A stretch of 64,000 nt of DNA, from positions 53,205-117,204 of the forward strand of contig CABRLN010000002.1 in the NCBI GenBank assembly GCA_902471875.1. The letters run 5' to 3'. The notes under the pieces are model-generated. The model was given only the letters and a program-made list of their open reading frames with translations, was not told the DNA's origin and did no database searches. Position 1 is the first letter of the stretch. The number at the start of each line of letters is the position of its first letter. Shown here in pieces: positions 16,286 to 24,569 of this stretch. This stretch comes from an uncultured Clostridium sp. (GTDB lineage: Bacteria > Bacillota > Clostridia > Oscillospirales > Acutalibacteraceae). The translations under genes were made by a program, and so were the position numbers.

Positions 16286-17219
16286 TTATCTCCAGTAATT
16301 TATTTATTTTTATGCTGTTGATATTGTTGACTTTTTCAGGTGCATTAATAATTAAGTCATTTGACTTTATGCCGGATAATATCTCAACACCGTTTTCGTA
16401 TTCATTACCTATACTTACAGTTTTTTTTATAGCTTTTCCTTCGTTAAAAGTGTAAATTACTCCTTTGTTTTCGCTGTTCATTTCTATTGCTTCGTACGGT
16501 ATTATATATCCATTGTCCTTTACATTAGTGGTAATAGTGCATTTGGCAGTATAACCCTGCTTAATTTTTTCGTCAGGATTATTAATATTTACTGTAACGT
16601 CAACAGCTGTTTCTTTACCTGTGGTTGTTACAACCTGTTTTGCAACATTGTCGATGCTGTCAACCACACCTGAATAACTACTTTTTCCAAAGGCACTGCC
16701 TGTAATTTTCACAGGCTGCCCTGTTTTAATATTTGCAATTTTACTCTCACTTACAGGAATATTCACACATAGATTATCACTGTTTACTATTGTAACAGCT
16801 GTTACGGTGTTGGTAACAGCGTCTTCTTTCTTTATATCAACCGATAGCACAATACCCGACACCGGTGCTGTTACATTCATTGATTTATCATCAACAATAT
16901 CAGCTAATGACGCACTGTCTATTGATGTTATGTTGTCTGACGATAAATCTGTAATCATAGAAAAAAGAACGTCACCTTTTTGAACAGATTCTCCCTTTTC
17001 AACCATAACCTCAGATACAATTCCATTTGCTGTGGGAGTAACCTCACAGGCCTTTTTATATGCAATTTTACCTGAACATATAACGGTATCTTCAACACGT
17101 GTAGAATTTACCCGATAAACATCAACTGCATAAACGCTGTTTTTAATTATACCACCAAAAAAGAAAAAACTTACAACAACACCTAACGTCGCTACTAACT
17201 CTATAATAATTTTTTTCAT
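16275..17219 (-). CDS. HlyD/MacA-like efflux adaptor protein
   Basis: Membrane-fusion-type adaptor of 314 aa with one N-terminal anchor (about 5-27). The barrel-sandwich (lipoyl-like) domain is split into PTANGIVSEVMVEKGESVQKGDVLF near 62 and VTAPVSGIVLSVDIKKEDAV near 115. A beta-barrel domain (about 140-225) and a membrane-proximal domain (about 230-314) follow. The coiled-coil hairpin between the lipoyl halves is very short, as in Gram-positive YknX/MacA-like adaptors that need not reach an outer membrane. It is the first gene of a three-gene unit with the permease and DUF6873 and overlaps the permease by 11 bases. Confidence 0.88.
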   Translation of the reverse strand: MKKIIIELVATLGVVVSFFFFGGIIKNSVYAVDVYRVNSTRVEDTVICSGKIAYKKACEVTPTANGIVSEVMVEKGESVQKGDVLFSMITDLSSDNITSIDSASLADIVDDKSMNVTAPVSGIVLSVDIKKEDAVTNTVTAVTIVNSDNLCVNIPVSESKIANIKTGQPVKITGSAFGKSSYSGVVDSIDNVAKQVVTTTGKETAVDVTVNINNPDEKIKQGYTAKCTITTNVKDNGYIIPYEAIEMNSENKGVIYTFNEGKAIKKTVSIGNEYENGVEILSGIKSNDLIINAPEKVNNINSIKINKLLEINDD

Positions 17220-17350
17220 AAAATCAGCCCCTTAATAGGTAGTATTGAAATTTATAGAAAAATTATTACCGTGGAAATAATTTTTAGAAAAAAACATATG
17301 TTAAATCAGTTATTTTTTATAATTTTATCCTTATATTTGTAAAAAATACA

Positions 17351-17382
17351 AAAAAGCCTAGCAATTTGCCGGGCTTTTTTTA
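17351..17382 (-). terminator. Terminator of the efp operon
   Basis: AAAAAAGCC and GGCTTTTTT pair, with an inner GCAA/TTGC extension. Read on the minus strand it ends in a run of T after GGC. It lies 28 bases beyond the stop of the Cys-rich protein. The rest of 17220-17350 shows nothing notable. Confidence 0.85.
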
Positions 17383-17409
17383 ATAAAAATTTGCTGAATT
17401 ATAAATATT

Positions 17410-17910
17410 TTATTCTTCTTCAGAAGAACAGTCACAATCATGATTATGGTCTGCACAGTCATCACAGCCACAACCACATACACCATCTTCGTCTTCGTCA
17501 AACAGTGTACTAAAATCAAATTCTAAAATTTCACCACAATTAGGACACTCTGTTTCACCGCAAAGGAGTATTTCTTCTTCTACATTAATTTCTTCACCGC
17601 AAGTTGGGCAAGTAACCTCATAGAAAACATTTTCGTCCTCCTCATCACAGTCACAACAATCATCACAACTACAATCGTCATAATCTTCTTCATCGTAAAC
17701 AATATCTTCAAGTTCAGCTAGATTTTCGTCAACCTCGTCCAACTGATAAGCAACGTCGTCAACTGTATCTGCAAGTGTTGTAATTCCCTGCGCCATATTG
17801 TCAAGTACATCTACGATAGCATTAATTACCTTAACTTCGTCCTTGTCAGCGTCTAATTTAAGACCGTCTGTAAGACCCTTAATATATGCGATTTTTTCTG
17901 TTAAAGTCAT
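17410..17910 (-). CDS. CD1247-type Cys/Asp-rich zinc-ribbon protein
   Basis: A 166-aa acidic protein. A helical N-terminal domain (about 1-75, starting TLTEKIAYIKGLTDGLKL) matches the clostridial family named after C. difficile CD1247. It is followed by an Asp/Cys-rich stretch DDCSCDDCCDCDEE near 80-95, a zinc ribbon CPTC...CPNC near 101-126, and a Cys/His/Asp-rich tail CGCGCDDCADHNHDCDC. Metal binding is very likely. The function is unknown, and placement directly after efp is a recurrent arrangement suggesting a translation-related role (inference). The start at 17910 follows AAAGGAGAG; the open frame extends 11 codons further without support. Confidence 0.8.
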   Translation of the reverse strand: MTLTEKIAYIKGLTDGLKLDADKDEVKVINAIVDVLDNMAQGITTLADTVDDVAYQLDEVDENLAELEDIVYDEEDYDDCSCDDCCDCDEEDENVFYEVTCPTCGEEINVEEEILLCGETECPNCGEILEFDFSTLFDEDEDGVCGCGCDDCADHNHDCDCSSEEE

Positions 17911-17943
17911 TTTATAACTCTCCTTTGTTATCAAAACATTCAA

Positions 17944-18501
17944 TCATGCTCTTGACATATATTCGCCTGTACGTGTATCAATTTGAATAACATCGCCTTC
18001 ATTAATGAAGATAGGAACTTTAATTTCAGCACCTGTTTCAAGAACTGCCGGCTTAGTTACGTTTGTAGCAGTATCGCCCTTAACACCAGGCTCTGTTTGT
18101 GCAACCTGTAGTGTTACAAATGTTGGCGGTTCAACACCAAATACATTACCCTTATAAGAAAGAACCTTACATACCATATTTTCTTTTACAAATTTAAAAT
18201 TATCACCAAGAACATCCTTACCGATTGGTGTTTGCTCATAAGTTTCATTATCCATAAAATAATATAAGTCACCATCTTCATAAAGATATTCCATATCTCT
18301 TCTTTCAATAAAAGCTGTAGGGAACTTCTCAGTTGGGTTAAAAGTTTTTTCTACAACCGCACCTGTAATAACATTTCTTATTTTTGTTCTTACAAAAGCA
18401 GCACCCTTACCTGGCTTTACATGTTGAAATTCAATAATTGAAACCACTTGTCCGTCCATTTCAAATGTTACACCGTTTCTAAAATCACCTGCTGTAATCA
18501 T
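17944..18501 (-). CDS. efp: Elongation factor P
   Basis: Relieves ribosome stalling at polyproline stretches by binding between the P and E sites. It is 185 aa, with a KOW-like N-terminal domain and two OB domains. The loop PGKGAAF carries Lys32, the residue that enters the peptidyl-transferase centre and that some bacteria modify. The C-terminal signature is IFINEGDVIQIDTRTGEYMSR. AGGAGG precedes the ATG. It heads the two-gene efp/zinc-ribbon unit from its own promoter. Confidence 0.96.
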   Translation of the reverse strand: MITAGDFRNGVTFEMDGQVVSIIEFQHVKPGKGAAFVRTKIRNVITGAVVEKTFNPTEKFPTAFIERRDMEYLYEDGDLYYFMDNETYEQTPIGKDVLGDNFKFVKENMVCKVLSYKGNVFGVEPPTFVTLQVAQTEPGVKGDTATNVTKPAVLETGAEIKVPIFINEGDVIQIDTRTGEYMSRA

Positions 18502-18528
18502 AAATTAAAATCCTCCTAATTTTCAATA

Positions 18529-18586
18529 GCGGTTAAAACACCGCACTGCACAAATATATTATACATAATCTGCCATAAAAATGCAA
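18529..18586 (-). promoter_or_regulatory. efp promoter and short leader hairpin
   Basis: Minus strand TTGCAT (18581-18586), 17-base spacer, TATAAT (18558-18563). The transcript would begin with a small hairpin, GCGGT/ACCGC at 18529-18544, just ahead of the RBS. Confidence 0.65.
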
Positions 18587-18629
18587 CAGAATTTATGAAT
18601 AAATAAGATTATTAATAATCTATATCATT

Positions 18630-19706
18630 CTATATAATAATAAGTTCTTTACTTAATGTTGCAAGGTTATTATAACCTGTTTTTGTTACCTGAATAATGT
18701 CTTCTATTCTAACACCAAATTTGTTTGGCAAATAAATTCCTGGTTCCACTGTAATTATCATATTATTACTTAAAATAGTATCATTTATTGATGATATATT
18801 AGGCTGTTCGTGAATATCAAGACCTACACCGTGACCTGTAGAATGACCAAAATATTCACCATAACCTGCAGATGTAATAATATCACGCGCTGTTTTATCT
18901 ACCTTGCTAGCCTTTTCTCCTGATTTTATTGATTTTAAAGCAGAAAGTTGAGCATTTAAAACTATACTGTAAATTTCTTGCATTTCTTCAGTAGCATGGT
19001 GAACGGCAACTGTTCGTGTCATATCACTATGATAGCCATTGAAAAGTGCACCGATATCGCTTAAAAAGAAATCACCTTCTTTTACAATGTTTTCACCCGG
19101 TACACCGTGCGGAAGAGAAGTATTTGCTCCTGCAATGGTAATAAGACTGAACGAAACACCCTCCGCCCCTTTTTTGCGTATTAAATATTCAAGCTCAAGT
19201 GCAATTTGCTGTTCAGTCACACCAGGTTTAATATAATTTAAAACTTCACTATAAGCATATTGAGTAATTTGCTGTGCTGTTTTTATACATTCAATTTCTT
19301 CTTTAAACTTAATCAGTCTTAAATTATGAATAAGCGTATCTAAAATTCGATTTTCAGATAATCTAACACCAAACTTACCAAAAGTATTTTTGTAACCTTC
19401 AGCTTCTGAAACCGTAACATATTCACGCTCAATTATAATCTCTTTAATATTTTCTGAAATACAAATTTCCTTTATACTGTCACTAAGGCGTTTAAAAATA
19501 ACCACCTTACAGTGGTGAACAGTTTTACTTGCGGCTTCACCGTATCTGAAATCCACAAGTAAATAGGCGTTATTTTTAGTAATAAGCACACAACCTGCCG
19601 AAGAACGAAAGTTAGTGAGATAAAAGCGGTTATTGTCTGATGTAATTAAAAAGGCCTGCGCCCTATTTTCAATATGATGTTGAAGATGTTTTATTCTGTG
19701 TTCCAT
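18630..19706 (-). CDS. M24 Xaa-Pro peptidase (PepQ/PepP type)
   Basis: Metallopeptidase of the pita-bread fold that cleaves peptides next to proline, cytoplasmic, 358 aa. The N-terminal creatinase-like domain is about 1-125. The catalytic domain holds the five dinuclear-metal ligands: DIGALFNGYHSDMTRT (two Asp) near 215, HSTGHGVGLDIHE (His) near 285, TVEPGIYLP (Glu) near 315 and GVRIEDII (Glu) near 330. It sits between aroQ and efp in the classical Firmicutes order. GGGAAG precedes the ATG. Confidence 0.93.
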   Translation of the reverse strand: MEHRIKHLQHHIENRAQAFLITSDNNRFYLTNFRSSAGCVLITKNNAYLLVDFRYGEAASKTVHHCKVVIFKRLSDSIKEICISENIKEIIIEREYVTVSEAEGYKNTFGKFGVRLSENRILDTLIHNLRLIKFKEEIECIKTAQQITQYAYSEVLNYIKPGVTEQQIALELEYLIRKKGAEGVSFSLITIAGANTSLPHGVPGENIVKEGDFFLSDIGALFNGYHSDMTRTVAVHHATEEMQEIYSIVLNAQLSALKSIKSGEKASKVDKTARDIITSAGYGEYFGHSTGHGVGLDIHEQPNISSINDTILSNNMIITVEPGIYLPNKFGVRIEDIIQVTKTGYNNLATLSKELIII

Positions 19707-19722
19707 ATTAAAACTTCCCGAC

Positions 19723-20154
19723 TTATAGAGTTTTTATGTAGTTAAGCGCCATTAAGTAGCCATTCTCACCAAAGCCTGAAATCTGACCAATACAAACAGG
19801 AGCCGTTACAGAATTGTGCCTAAATTCTTCACGAGTATGAATATTTGACATATGCACCTCAAAAAAAGGCAAACTGACACTTGATATTGCATCTCTTATT
19901 GCATAGCTGTAATGAGTTAATGCCCCTGGGTTAATAATAGCTGCGTCATAAGTTGTACGTGCTTCATGAATTTTATCTATTATGGCACCTTCCCAATTGC
20001 TTTGAAAAACATCTACATTCATATTATTTTCTTTGCCATATCTAATAATATCCTGCTCAATAGTCTGTGCATTAACCTCTCCGTAAATATTTTTTTCTCT
20101 TATTCCTATAAGATTAAGATTTGGTCCTAAAATAACAAGAACTTTTTTACTCAT
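19723..20154 (-). CDS. aroQ: Type II 3-dehydroquinate dehydratase
   Basis: Third step of the shikimate pathway, dehydrating 3-dehydroquinate; dodecameric small enzyme of 143 aa. GPNLNLIGIRE carries the Arg of the flexible lid and is followed by a catalytic Tyr (NIYGEV). INPGALTHYSYAIRDA and FEVHMSNIHTREEFRHNS hold the substrate-binding Asn and the catalytic His. The start is one base after the yqeG stop with GGAAG in range, so it is an operon gene. Confidence 0.96.
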   Translation of the reverse strand: MSKKVLVILGPNLNLIGIREKNIYGEVNAQTIEQDIIRYGKENNMNVDVFQSNWEGAIIDKIHEARTTYDAAIINPGALTHYSYAIRDAISSVSLPFFEVHMSNIHTREEFRHNSVTAPVCIGQISGFGENGYLMALNYIKTL

Positions 20155-20155
20155 T

Positions 20156-20710
20156 TTATCTACTTCCTTTAATATATGGATTATCTCTGTTTTTTATCCT
20201 ATTGGTAAAGGCAGAGGTTAATTTTCTTCGTAATTTTACTGTTGTTCCCTCGCTATCTTCTGAAATGGGATTTAACAGAAAGGTTTTAAAAAACAAAAAT
20301 TTTCCGCCCAAAATATCAGTAAAAAATTGGTCTCCTATAACTATTATATTTTTATGCTTTGTTTTTGATTTTACATATGCACGTAAATATCCTATTGGTG
20401 ATGGTTTTAGACAAAAGAAAACAAAATTGCAGTTAATTAAATTCGCTATAGGAGCAACATTTCTTTTGTAATTGTTTGAGCATAAAATAACTTTAATATT
20501 TGCAGCTTTTACTTTATTTATCCAGTCAACATAAGGCTTTGATATTTCTGTAGCACCATAGGGTTTAATTGTATTGTCAATATCGAGTAATATGCATTTT
20601 ATATCAAGCTGTTTTAAAATGTCAGTATTAACATCAAGCAGACTGTTAAAAAAATATGTTTTCACTGCTGTTTTGCTCCTTGGTAATAAATTATAAAAGC
20701 TAAAAACCAA
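20156..20710 (-). CDS. yqeG: YqeG family HAD IIIA phosphatase
   Basis: HAD-superfamily phosphatase of 184 aa. Motif I is LLDIDNTIKPYG near residue 42 (nucleophile and general-acid Asp), motif II LCSNN near 78, the Lys motif in KPSPIGYLRAY and motif IV VIGDQFFTDILGGKF near 123. YqeG relatives dephosphorylate phosphatidylglycerophosphate (Gep4/PTPMT1-like), but the bacterial substrate is not settled. The start is uncertain: the best frame begins with TTG at 20710, immediately after the rpsU terminator stem and without a clear RBS. Confidence 0.88.
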   Translation of the reverse strand: MVFSFYNLLPRSKTAVKTYFFNSLLDVNTDILKQLDIKCILLDIDNTIKPYGATEISKPYVDWINKVKAANIKVILCSNNYKRNVAPIANLINCNFVFFCLKPSPIGYLRAYVKSKTKHKNIIVIGDQFFTDILGGKFLFFKTFLLNPISEDSEGTTVKLRRKLTSAFTNRIKNRDNPYIKGSR

Positions 20711-20716
20711 AGTACA

Positions 20717-20743
20717 AAAGGACAGGCAACAAGCCCGTCCTTT
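20717..20743 (-). terminator. Terminator after rpsU
   Basis: Read on the minus strand AAAGGACGGGC pairs with GCCTGTCCTTT (one G-T pair) around TTGTT, followed by TGTACTTTGG. The T tract is poor, so partial read-through into yqeG is plausible. Confidence 0.75.
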
Positions 20744-20762
20744 GTCAACTAAATAAGTAAAA

Positions 20763-20939
20763 TTACTTAAATTTACGCTTACGAGCTGCTTCAGACTTCT
20801 TCTTACGCTTTACAGAAGGTTTCTCATAAGCCTCTCTTTTACGAACCTCAGCAATTACGCCTGCTCTTGCACACTGCTTTTTAAATCTTCTAAGAGCGCT
20901 CTCAAGAGATTCATTATCTTTAATTCTGATTTCTGCCAT
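20763..20939 (-). CDS. rpsU: 30S ribosomal protein S21
   Basis: A 58-aa ribosomal protein, read directly from the sequence. It begins MAEIRIKDNESLESALRRF, continues with QCARAGVIAEVRKREAYEKPS and ends in the basic tail SEAARKRKFK. Length and both conserved blocks match S21, which sits near the anti-Shine-Dalgarno end of 16S rRNA and helps initiation. AGGGAAG lies before the ATG. It has its own consensus promoter and terminator, so it is monocistronic with possible read-through. Confidence 0.95.
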   Translation of the reverse strand: MAEIRIKDNESLESALRRFKKQCARAGVIAEVRKREAYEKPSVKRKKKSEAARKRKFK

Positions 20940-20950
20940 TTATCTTCCCT

Positions 20951-20972
20951 CCCATCCGCCTTTTGGCATGGG
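20951..20972 (-). promoter_or_regulatory. rpsU leader hairpin next to the RBS
   Basis: Read on the minus strand CCCATGCC, AAAA, GGC, GG, ATGGG forms a hairpin (CCCAT/ATGGG plus GCC/GGC with a two-base bulge). It directly touches the AGGGAAG ribosome binding site, so it may tune initiation or mRNA stability. Confidence 0.5.
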
Positions 20973-20998
20973 TATATTTGCATACAATTGCGTATAAT

Positions 20999-21027
20999 AT
21001 TATACAATATCTTCTTTTATGTGTCAA
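20999..21027 (-). promoter_or_regulatory. Consensus sigma-A promoter of rpsU
   Basis: Minus strand TTGACA (21022-21027), 17 bases, TATAAT (20999-21004): a perfect match in both boxes, about 60 bases before the rpsU start. Confidence 0.85.
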
Positions 21028-21064
21028 GTCTTACGAATAAATTTAAGTAAATATTTAATAATAA

Positions 21065-23473
21065 TTATTTGGCAACTATATTAACAAGCTTACCCGGAAC
21101 ATAAATTTCTTTAATAATATTTTTGCCTTCAATAAGCGTCGAAATTTTTTCGTTTGATTTAGCTGCTGAAAGAGCTTCTACTTTGTCCATATCAACTGCA
21201 ACCATAAGCTTAGCTTTTACCTTGCCGTTAACCTGAACAACAATTTCAACAGTATCATTCTTGCACTTTGCTTCGTCATACTTTGGCCATTGTGACTGTG
21301 CAACAATACCACTACCCAACTTTGAATGCTCCCAAACCTCCTCAGTTACATGAGGTGCAAAAGGGTTCATAAGAATTGTAAATATTTCAAGTTCTTTCTT
21401 AGTAATTGAGCCAGTAGCAGTAATATCATTAATTAGTGCCATCAAAGCCGCAATAGCTGTGTTAAATTTAATATTTTCAATATCCTCGCCAACCTTTTTT
21501 ATTGTTTTGTGGAAGGCAGCTTCAAGCTCCGGTCTAATACTGCCACTGTCAGTAAGAATATCCTGTAAATTCCAGTATCTTTCAATAAATCTACGGCAGC
21601 CCTTAATGCTTTGTGGATTCCAAGGAGCACTTTTTTCAAAGTCACCAATGAACATTTCGTACATACGCATTGTGTCTGCACCATATTCGTCAACAACTTC
21701 GTCCGGATTTACCACATTACCTCTTGATTTGCTCATTTTTTCTCCGTTAGAACCTAAAATCATTCCATGGCTTGTTCTTTTTGCATATGGCTCCGGGTTA
21801 GGTACAACGCCTATATCATAAAGAAATTTGTACCAAAAACGACTGTACAGTAAGTGAAGTGTTGTATGCTCCATACCGCCATTATACCAGTCAACAGACA
21901 TCCAGTAGTCAATTGCCTCTTTGCTGGCAAGAGCATTTTTATTATGGGGATCGATATATCTTAAGAAATACCAAGACGAGCCTGCCCATTGTGGCATTGT
22001 GTCGGTTTCACGGTGAGCTTTACCACCACAGCAAGGACAAGTTGTTTCAACCCAATCGGTTATATTTGCAAGAGGAGATTCGCCATTTTCAGTTGGTTCG
22101 TACGATTCAACCTCTGGTAATGTAAGAGGTAATTCGCTTTCAGGAACAGGCACATAACCGCATTTGTCACAATGAATTATTGGAATAGGCTCACCCCAAT
22201 ATCTTTGACGGGAGAAAACCCAGTCACGAAGTTTAAAGTTAACTTTAGAATGACCTATACCTTTTTGAGTTAAAAATTCTATAATATCCTTTTTAGCCTC
22301 TTCAACTGTTTTATCATTAAGGAAATCAGAATTAACCATTATACCTGTTGAGCAATTTGTAAATGCTTCTTTTTCTACATCTCCGCCCTTAACAACCTCA
22401 ATAATAGGCAAATTAAACTTTTTGGCAAATTCCCAGTCACGTGTGTCATGAGCAGGTACAGCCATAATAGCACCTGTACCATAAGAAACAAGTACATAGT
22501 CAGAAATAAAAATAGGAATTTCACGACCATTAACCGGGTTAATGGCTGTAACACCATCAAGACAAACACCTGTTTTATCTTTTGCAACCTCTGTACGTTC
22601 AAAATCGCTCTTTTTAGCAGCTGCAGCCTGATATTCTCTAACAGCATTCATATTCTTTAGAATATTTTGCCATTTTTCTATCATAGGATGTTCAGGAGAA
22701 ATAACCATATATGTAGCACCGAACAGAGTATCCGGACGAGTGGTGTAAACGGTTAAAACATCACCTGTAGAGGTTTTGAAGTCCACCTCAGCACCATATG
22801 AACGTCCAATCCAGTTTTTCTGTTGTGTTTTAACACGCTCAGGGTAATTAACAAGGTCTAAGTCATCAATTAATCTGTCAGCATACTCAGTTATCTTTAG
22901 CATCCACTGTGACTTTACCTTATGTACAACCTCACTGCCGCAACGTTCACAAACACCATTTACAACCTCTTCGTTAGCAAGTACGCATTTACAAGAGGTA
23001 CACCAGTTTACTGACATTTCTTTTTTATATGCTAATCCTTTTTTAAAAAGCTGAAGAAAAATCCACTGTGTCCACTTATAATACTGTGGGTCTGTTGTGT
23101 TAATTTCTTTACTCCAGTCAAATGAAATTCCTAATGACTGAATCTGTTTTTTAAACCTTGCTACATTTTGCTCTGTTACAATTCTTGGGTGAATATGGTT
23201 TTTAATGGCATAGTTTTCTGTAGGCAACCCAAAAGCATCCCAACCTATTGGGTAAAGTACATTGTAGCCTTGTAAACGACGTTTTCTTGAAACAATGTCA
23301 AGAGCTGTGTAAGGTCTTGGATGACCAACATGCAAGCCTTGCCCTGACGGATAAGGAAACTCGATTAAAGCATAAAATTTTTCTTTAGAAGAATTGTCCT
23401 CAGCATGAAAAACACCTTTTTCTTCCCATATTTTTTGCCATTTAGGTTCAACGGCTTTATGATCGTATCTCAC
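21065..23473 (-). CDS. leuS: Leucyl-tRNA synthetase
   Basis: Class I synthetase that charges tRNA-Leu, 802 aa. The HIGH-type signature is PSGQGLHVGHPRPYTALD near residue 42. The CP1 editing domain (about 220-400) contains YTTRPDTLFGATYMV and VPAHDTRDWEFAKKF. The KMSKS loop is GEKMSKSRGN near 565, and an anticodon-binding helical domain and a C-terminal domain follow. The start is GTG at 23473, fixed by AGGAGG seven bases upstream; the frame is open for 22 more codons that are not conserved. No Leu T-box was found upstream, only a nested hairpin. Confidence 0.96.
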   Translation of the reverse strand: MRYDHKAVEPKWQKIWEEKGVFHAEDNSSKEKFYALIEFPYPSGQGLHVGHPRPYTALDIVSRKRRLQGYNVLYPIGWDAFGLPTENYAIKNHIHPRIVTEQNVARFKKQIQSLGISFDWSKEINTTDPQYYKWTQWIFLQLFKKGLAYKKEMSVNWCTSCKCVLANEEVVNGVCERCGSEVVHKVKSQWMLKITEYADRLIDDLDLVNYPERVKTQQKNWIGRSYGAEVDFKTSTGDVLTVYTTRPDTLFGATYMVISPEHPMIEKWQNILKNMNAVREYQAAAAKKSDFERTEVAKDKTGVCLDGVTAINPVNGREIPIFISDYVLVSYGTGAIMAVPAHDTRDWEFAKKFNLPIIEVVKGGDVEKEAFTNCSTGIMVNSDFLNDKTVEEAKKDIIEFLTQKGIGHSKVNFKLRDWVFSRQRYWGEPIPIIHCDKCGYVPVPESELPLTLPEVESYEPTENGESPLANITDWVETTCPCCGGKAHRETDTMPQWAGSSWYFLRYIDPHNKNALASKEAIDYWMSVDWYNGGMEHTTLHLLYSRFWYKFLYDIGVVPNPEPYAKRTSHGMILGSNGEKMSKSRGNVVNPDEVVDEYGADTMRMYEMFIGDFEKSAPWNPQSIKGCRRFIERYWNLQDILTDSGSIRPELEAAFHKTIKKVGEDIENIKFNTAIAALMALINDITATGSITKKELEIFTILMNPFAPHVTEEVWEHSKLGSGIVAQSQWPKYDEAKCKNDTVEIVVQVNGKVKAKLMVAVDMDKVEALSAAKSNEKISTLIEGKNIIKEIYVPGKLVNIVAK

Positions 23474-23506
23474 AAATATTCCTCCTGCTAATATTTTAAA
23501 CGAGGT

Positions 23507-23605
23507 CATGTCTGAAAACTGTAAGTATAACCAAAACAAAAATTACAACGTAAAATTATATAGAAAAAACCTTGTTTTGGAAATGTTTCATCGTTTTCAG
23601 ACATG
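23507..23605 (-). repeat. Nested inverted repeat in the leuS leader
   Basis: Outer 13-bp arms CATGTCTGAAAAC (23507-23519) and GTTTTCAGACATG (23593-23605) enclose 9-bp arms CCAAAACAA (23531-23539) and TTGTTTTGG (23572-23580). Together they form a long hairpin with a symmetrical 11/12-base internal loop. It lies between the rsfS stop and the leuS start. No T-box GGTGG-type anti-terminator motif is present. Confidence 0.7.
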
Positions 23606-23624
23606 TCCTTATAAAATGTGATAT

Positions 23625-23978
23625 TTAATCAACAATATCAGAGATGTCTATATTTTCTCCGTCTTTCCACAAGCGCTCAAGATCATAGAATTCTCTTGTT
23701 TCATCTATAAATACATGGACTATAACATCAATGTAGTCCATCAATATCCATGTGTTTGAACGGTAACCCTCAATATGACTTACAGATATGCCTGACTCCC
23801 CCAGCTCATACTCAACATGGTCTGCCATGGCTTTTACCTGTGTACTGCTTGTACCGGTAGCTATAACCATATAATCAGCCAGTACTGAAATATCGTCAAT
23901 TTTAATTACCTTTATATCTAAGCCTTTTTTGGCACTAAGTGCCTTTGCGGCTAACTTTGCTGTCTCTAAAGATGTCAT
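23625..23978 (-). CDS. rsfS: Ribosome silencing factor RsfS
   Basis: Binds L14 on the 50S subunit and blocks subunit joining in starvation; 117 aa. DUF143/Iojap signatures are KGLDIKVIKIDDISVLADYMVIATG near 20-45, HIEGYRSNTWILMDYIDVIVHVF near 73-95 and the C-terminal YDLERLW. ATG at 23978 has GGAAG eight bases before it; a GTG three codons earlier is less likely. It follows nadD-yqeK in the standard Firmicutes order. Confidence 0.95.
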   Translation of the reverse strand: MTSLETAKLAAKALSAKKGLDIKVIKIDDISVLADYMVIATGTSSTQVKAMADHVEYELGESGISVSHIEGYRSNTWILMDYIDVIVHVFIDETREFYDLERLWKDGENIDISDIVD

Positions 23979-23990
23979 ATATTTCACTTC

Positions 23991-24569
23991 CTATTTACTA
24001 TTATTTATAATAAGCTCGTTAAACAAATTTAAGGTATTTGTATCAATTGCAAATTGGCGTTTAGCAAGGTCTGTAATACTAAAAGTTACACCATAAAGCA
24101 TTGCTTCCTCTAAACTTTTTTGAGCCTTTTCACGCATAACATCAACACCGTTATAATCACGCTCATCACCAATAAAATCGGCAACAAAAATAACCTTTTC
24201 AAGCAGGCTCATTCCTGCACGACCACTTGTATGGTAACGAATTGCATTTAAAATATCATAATCGCCAATATTCAGTTTTGTTTTTACATAGACGCTGCCT
24301 GATATTGCGTGCCACGTTTTTGGTGAGAATTGCTGTACATTATCTAACATTATACCATTGTCTTGTATAATTTTCAACTGTTGGTCATAAGGCATTTCTT
24401 TTGTTATATCATGTAGTATTCCCGCAATTCTTGCTTTTTCTATATCTGCATCATATTTTTTTGCAAGTTCTTCTGCTGCCTTAGCAACATTAATACTGTG
24501 TATGTAACGTTTTTTCCCCATTTGTTCTTTAATGATTTTTTTGTAATCATCAAAAGTCAAAATACTCAC
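23991..24569 (-). CDS. yqeK: YqeK family HD-domain phosphohydrolase
   Basis: HD-superfamily hydrolase of 192 aa. Metal ligands are in HSINVAKAAEEL near residue 22 and GILHDITKEMP near 49, with further histidines in TWHAISGS and YHTSGRAGM. YqeK relatives hydrolyse Ap4A symmetrically to ADP and are usually encoded beside nadD, as here. The start is GTG and overlaps the nadD stop as GTGA, so it is translationally coupled. Confidence 0.92.
   Translation of the reverse strand: MSILTFDDYKKIIKEQMGKKRYIHSINVAKAAEELAKKYDADIEKARIAGILHDITKEMPYDQQLKIIQDNGIMLDNVQQFSPKTWHAISGSVYVKTKLNIGDYDILNAIRYHTSGRAGMSLLEKVIFVADFIGDERDYNGVDVMREKAQKSLEEAMLYGVTFSITDLAKRQFAIDTNTLNLFNELIINNSK

Noticed and set aside
23474..23624. 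Leucine T-box riboswitch before leuS
   Set aside because: No GGTGG-type anti-terminator motif and no terminator next to the start; the only structure is the nested hairpin.
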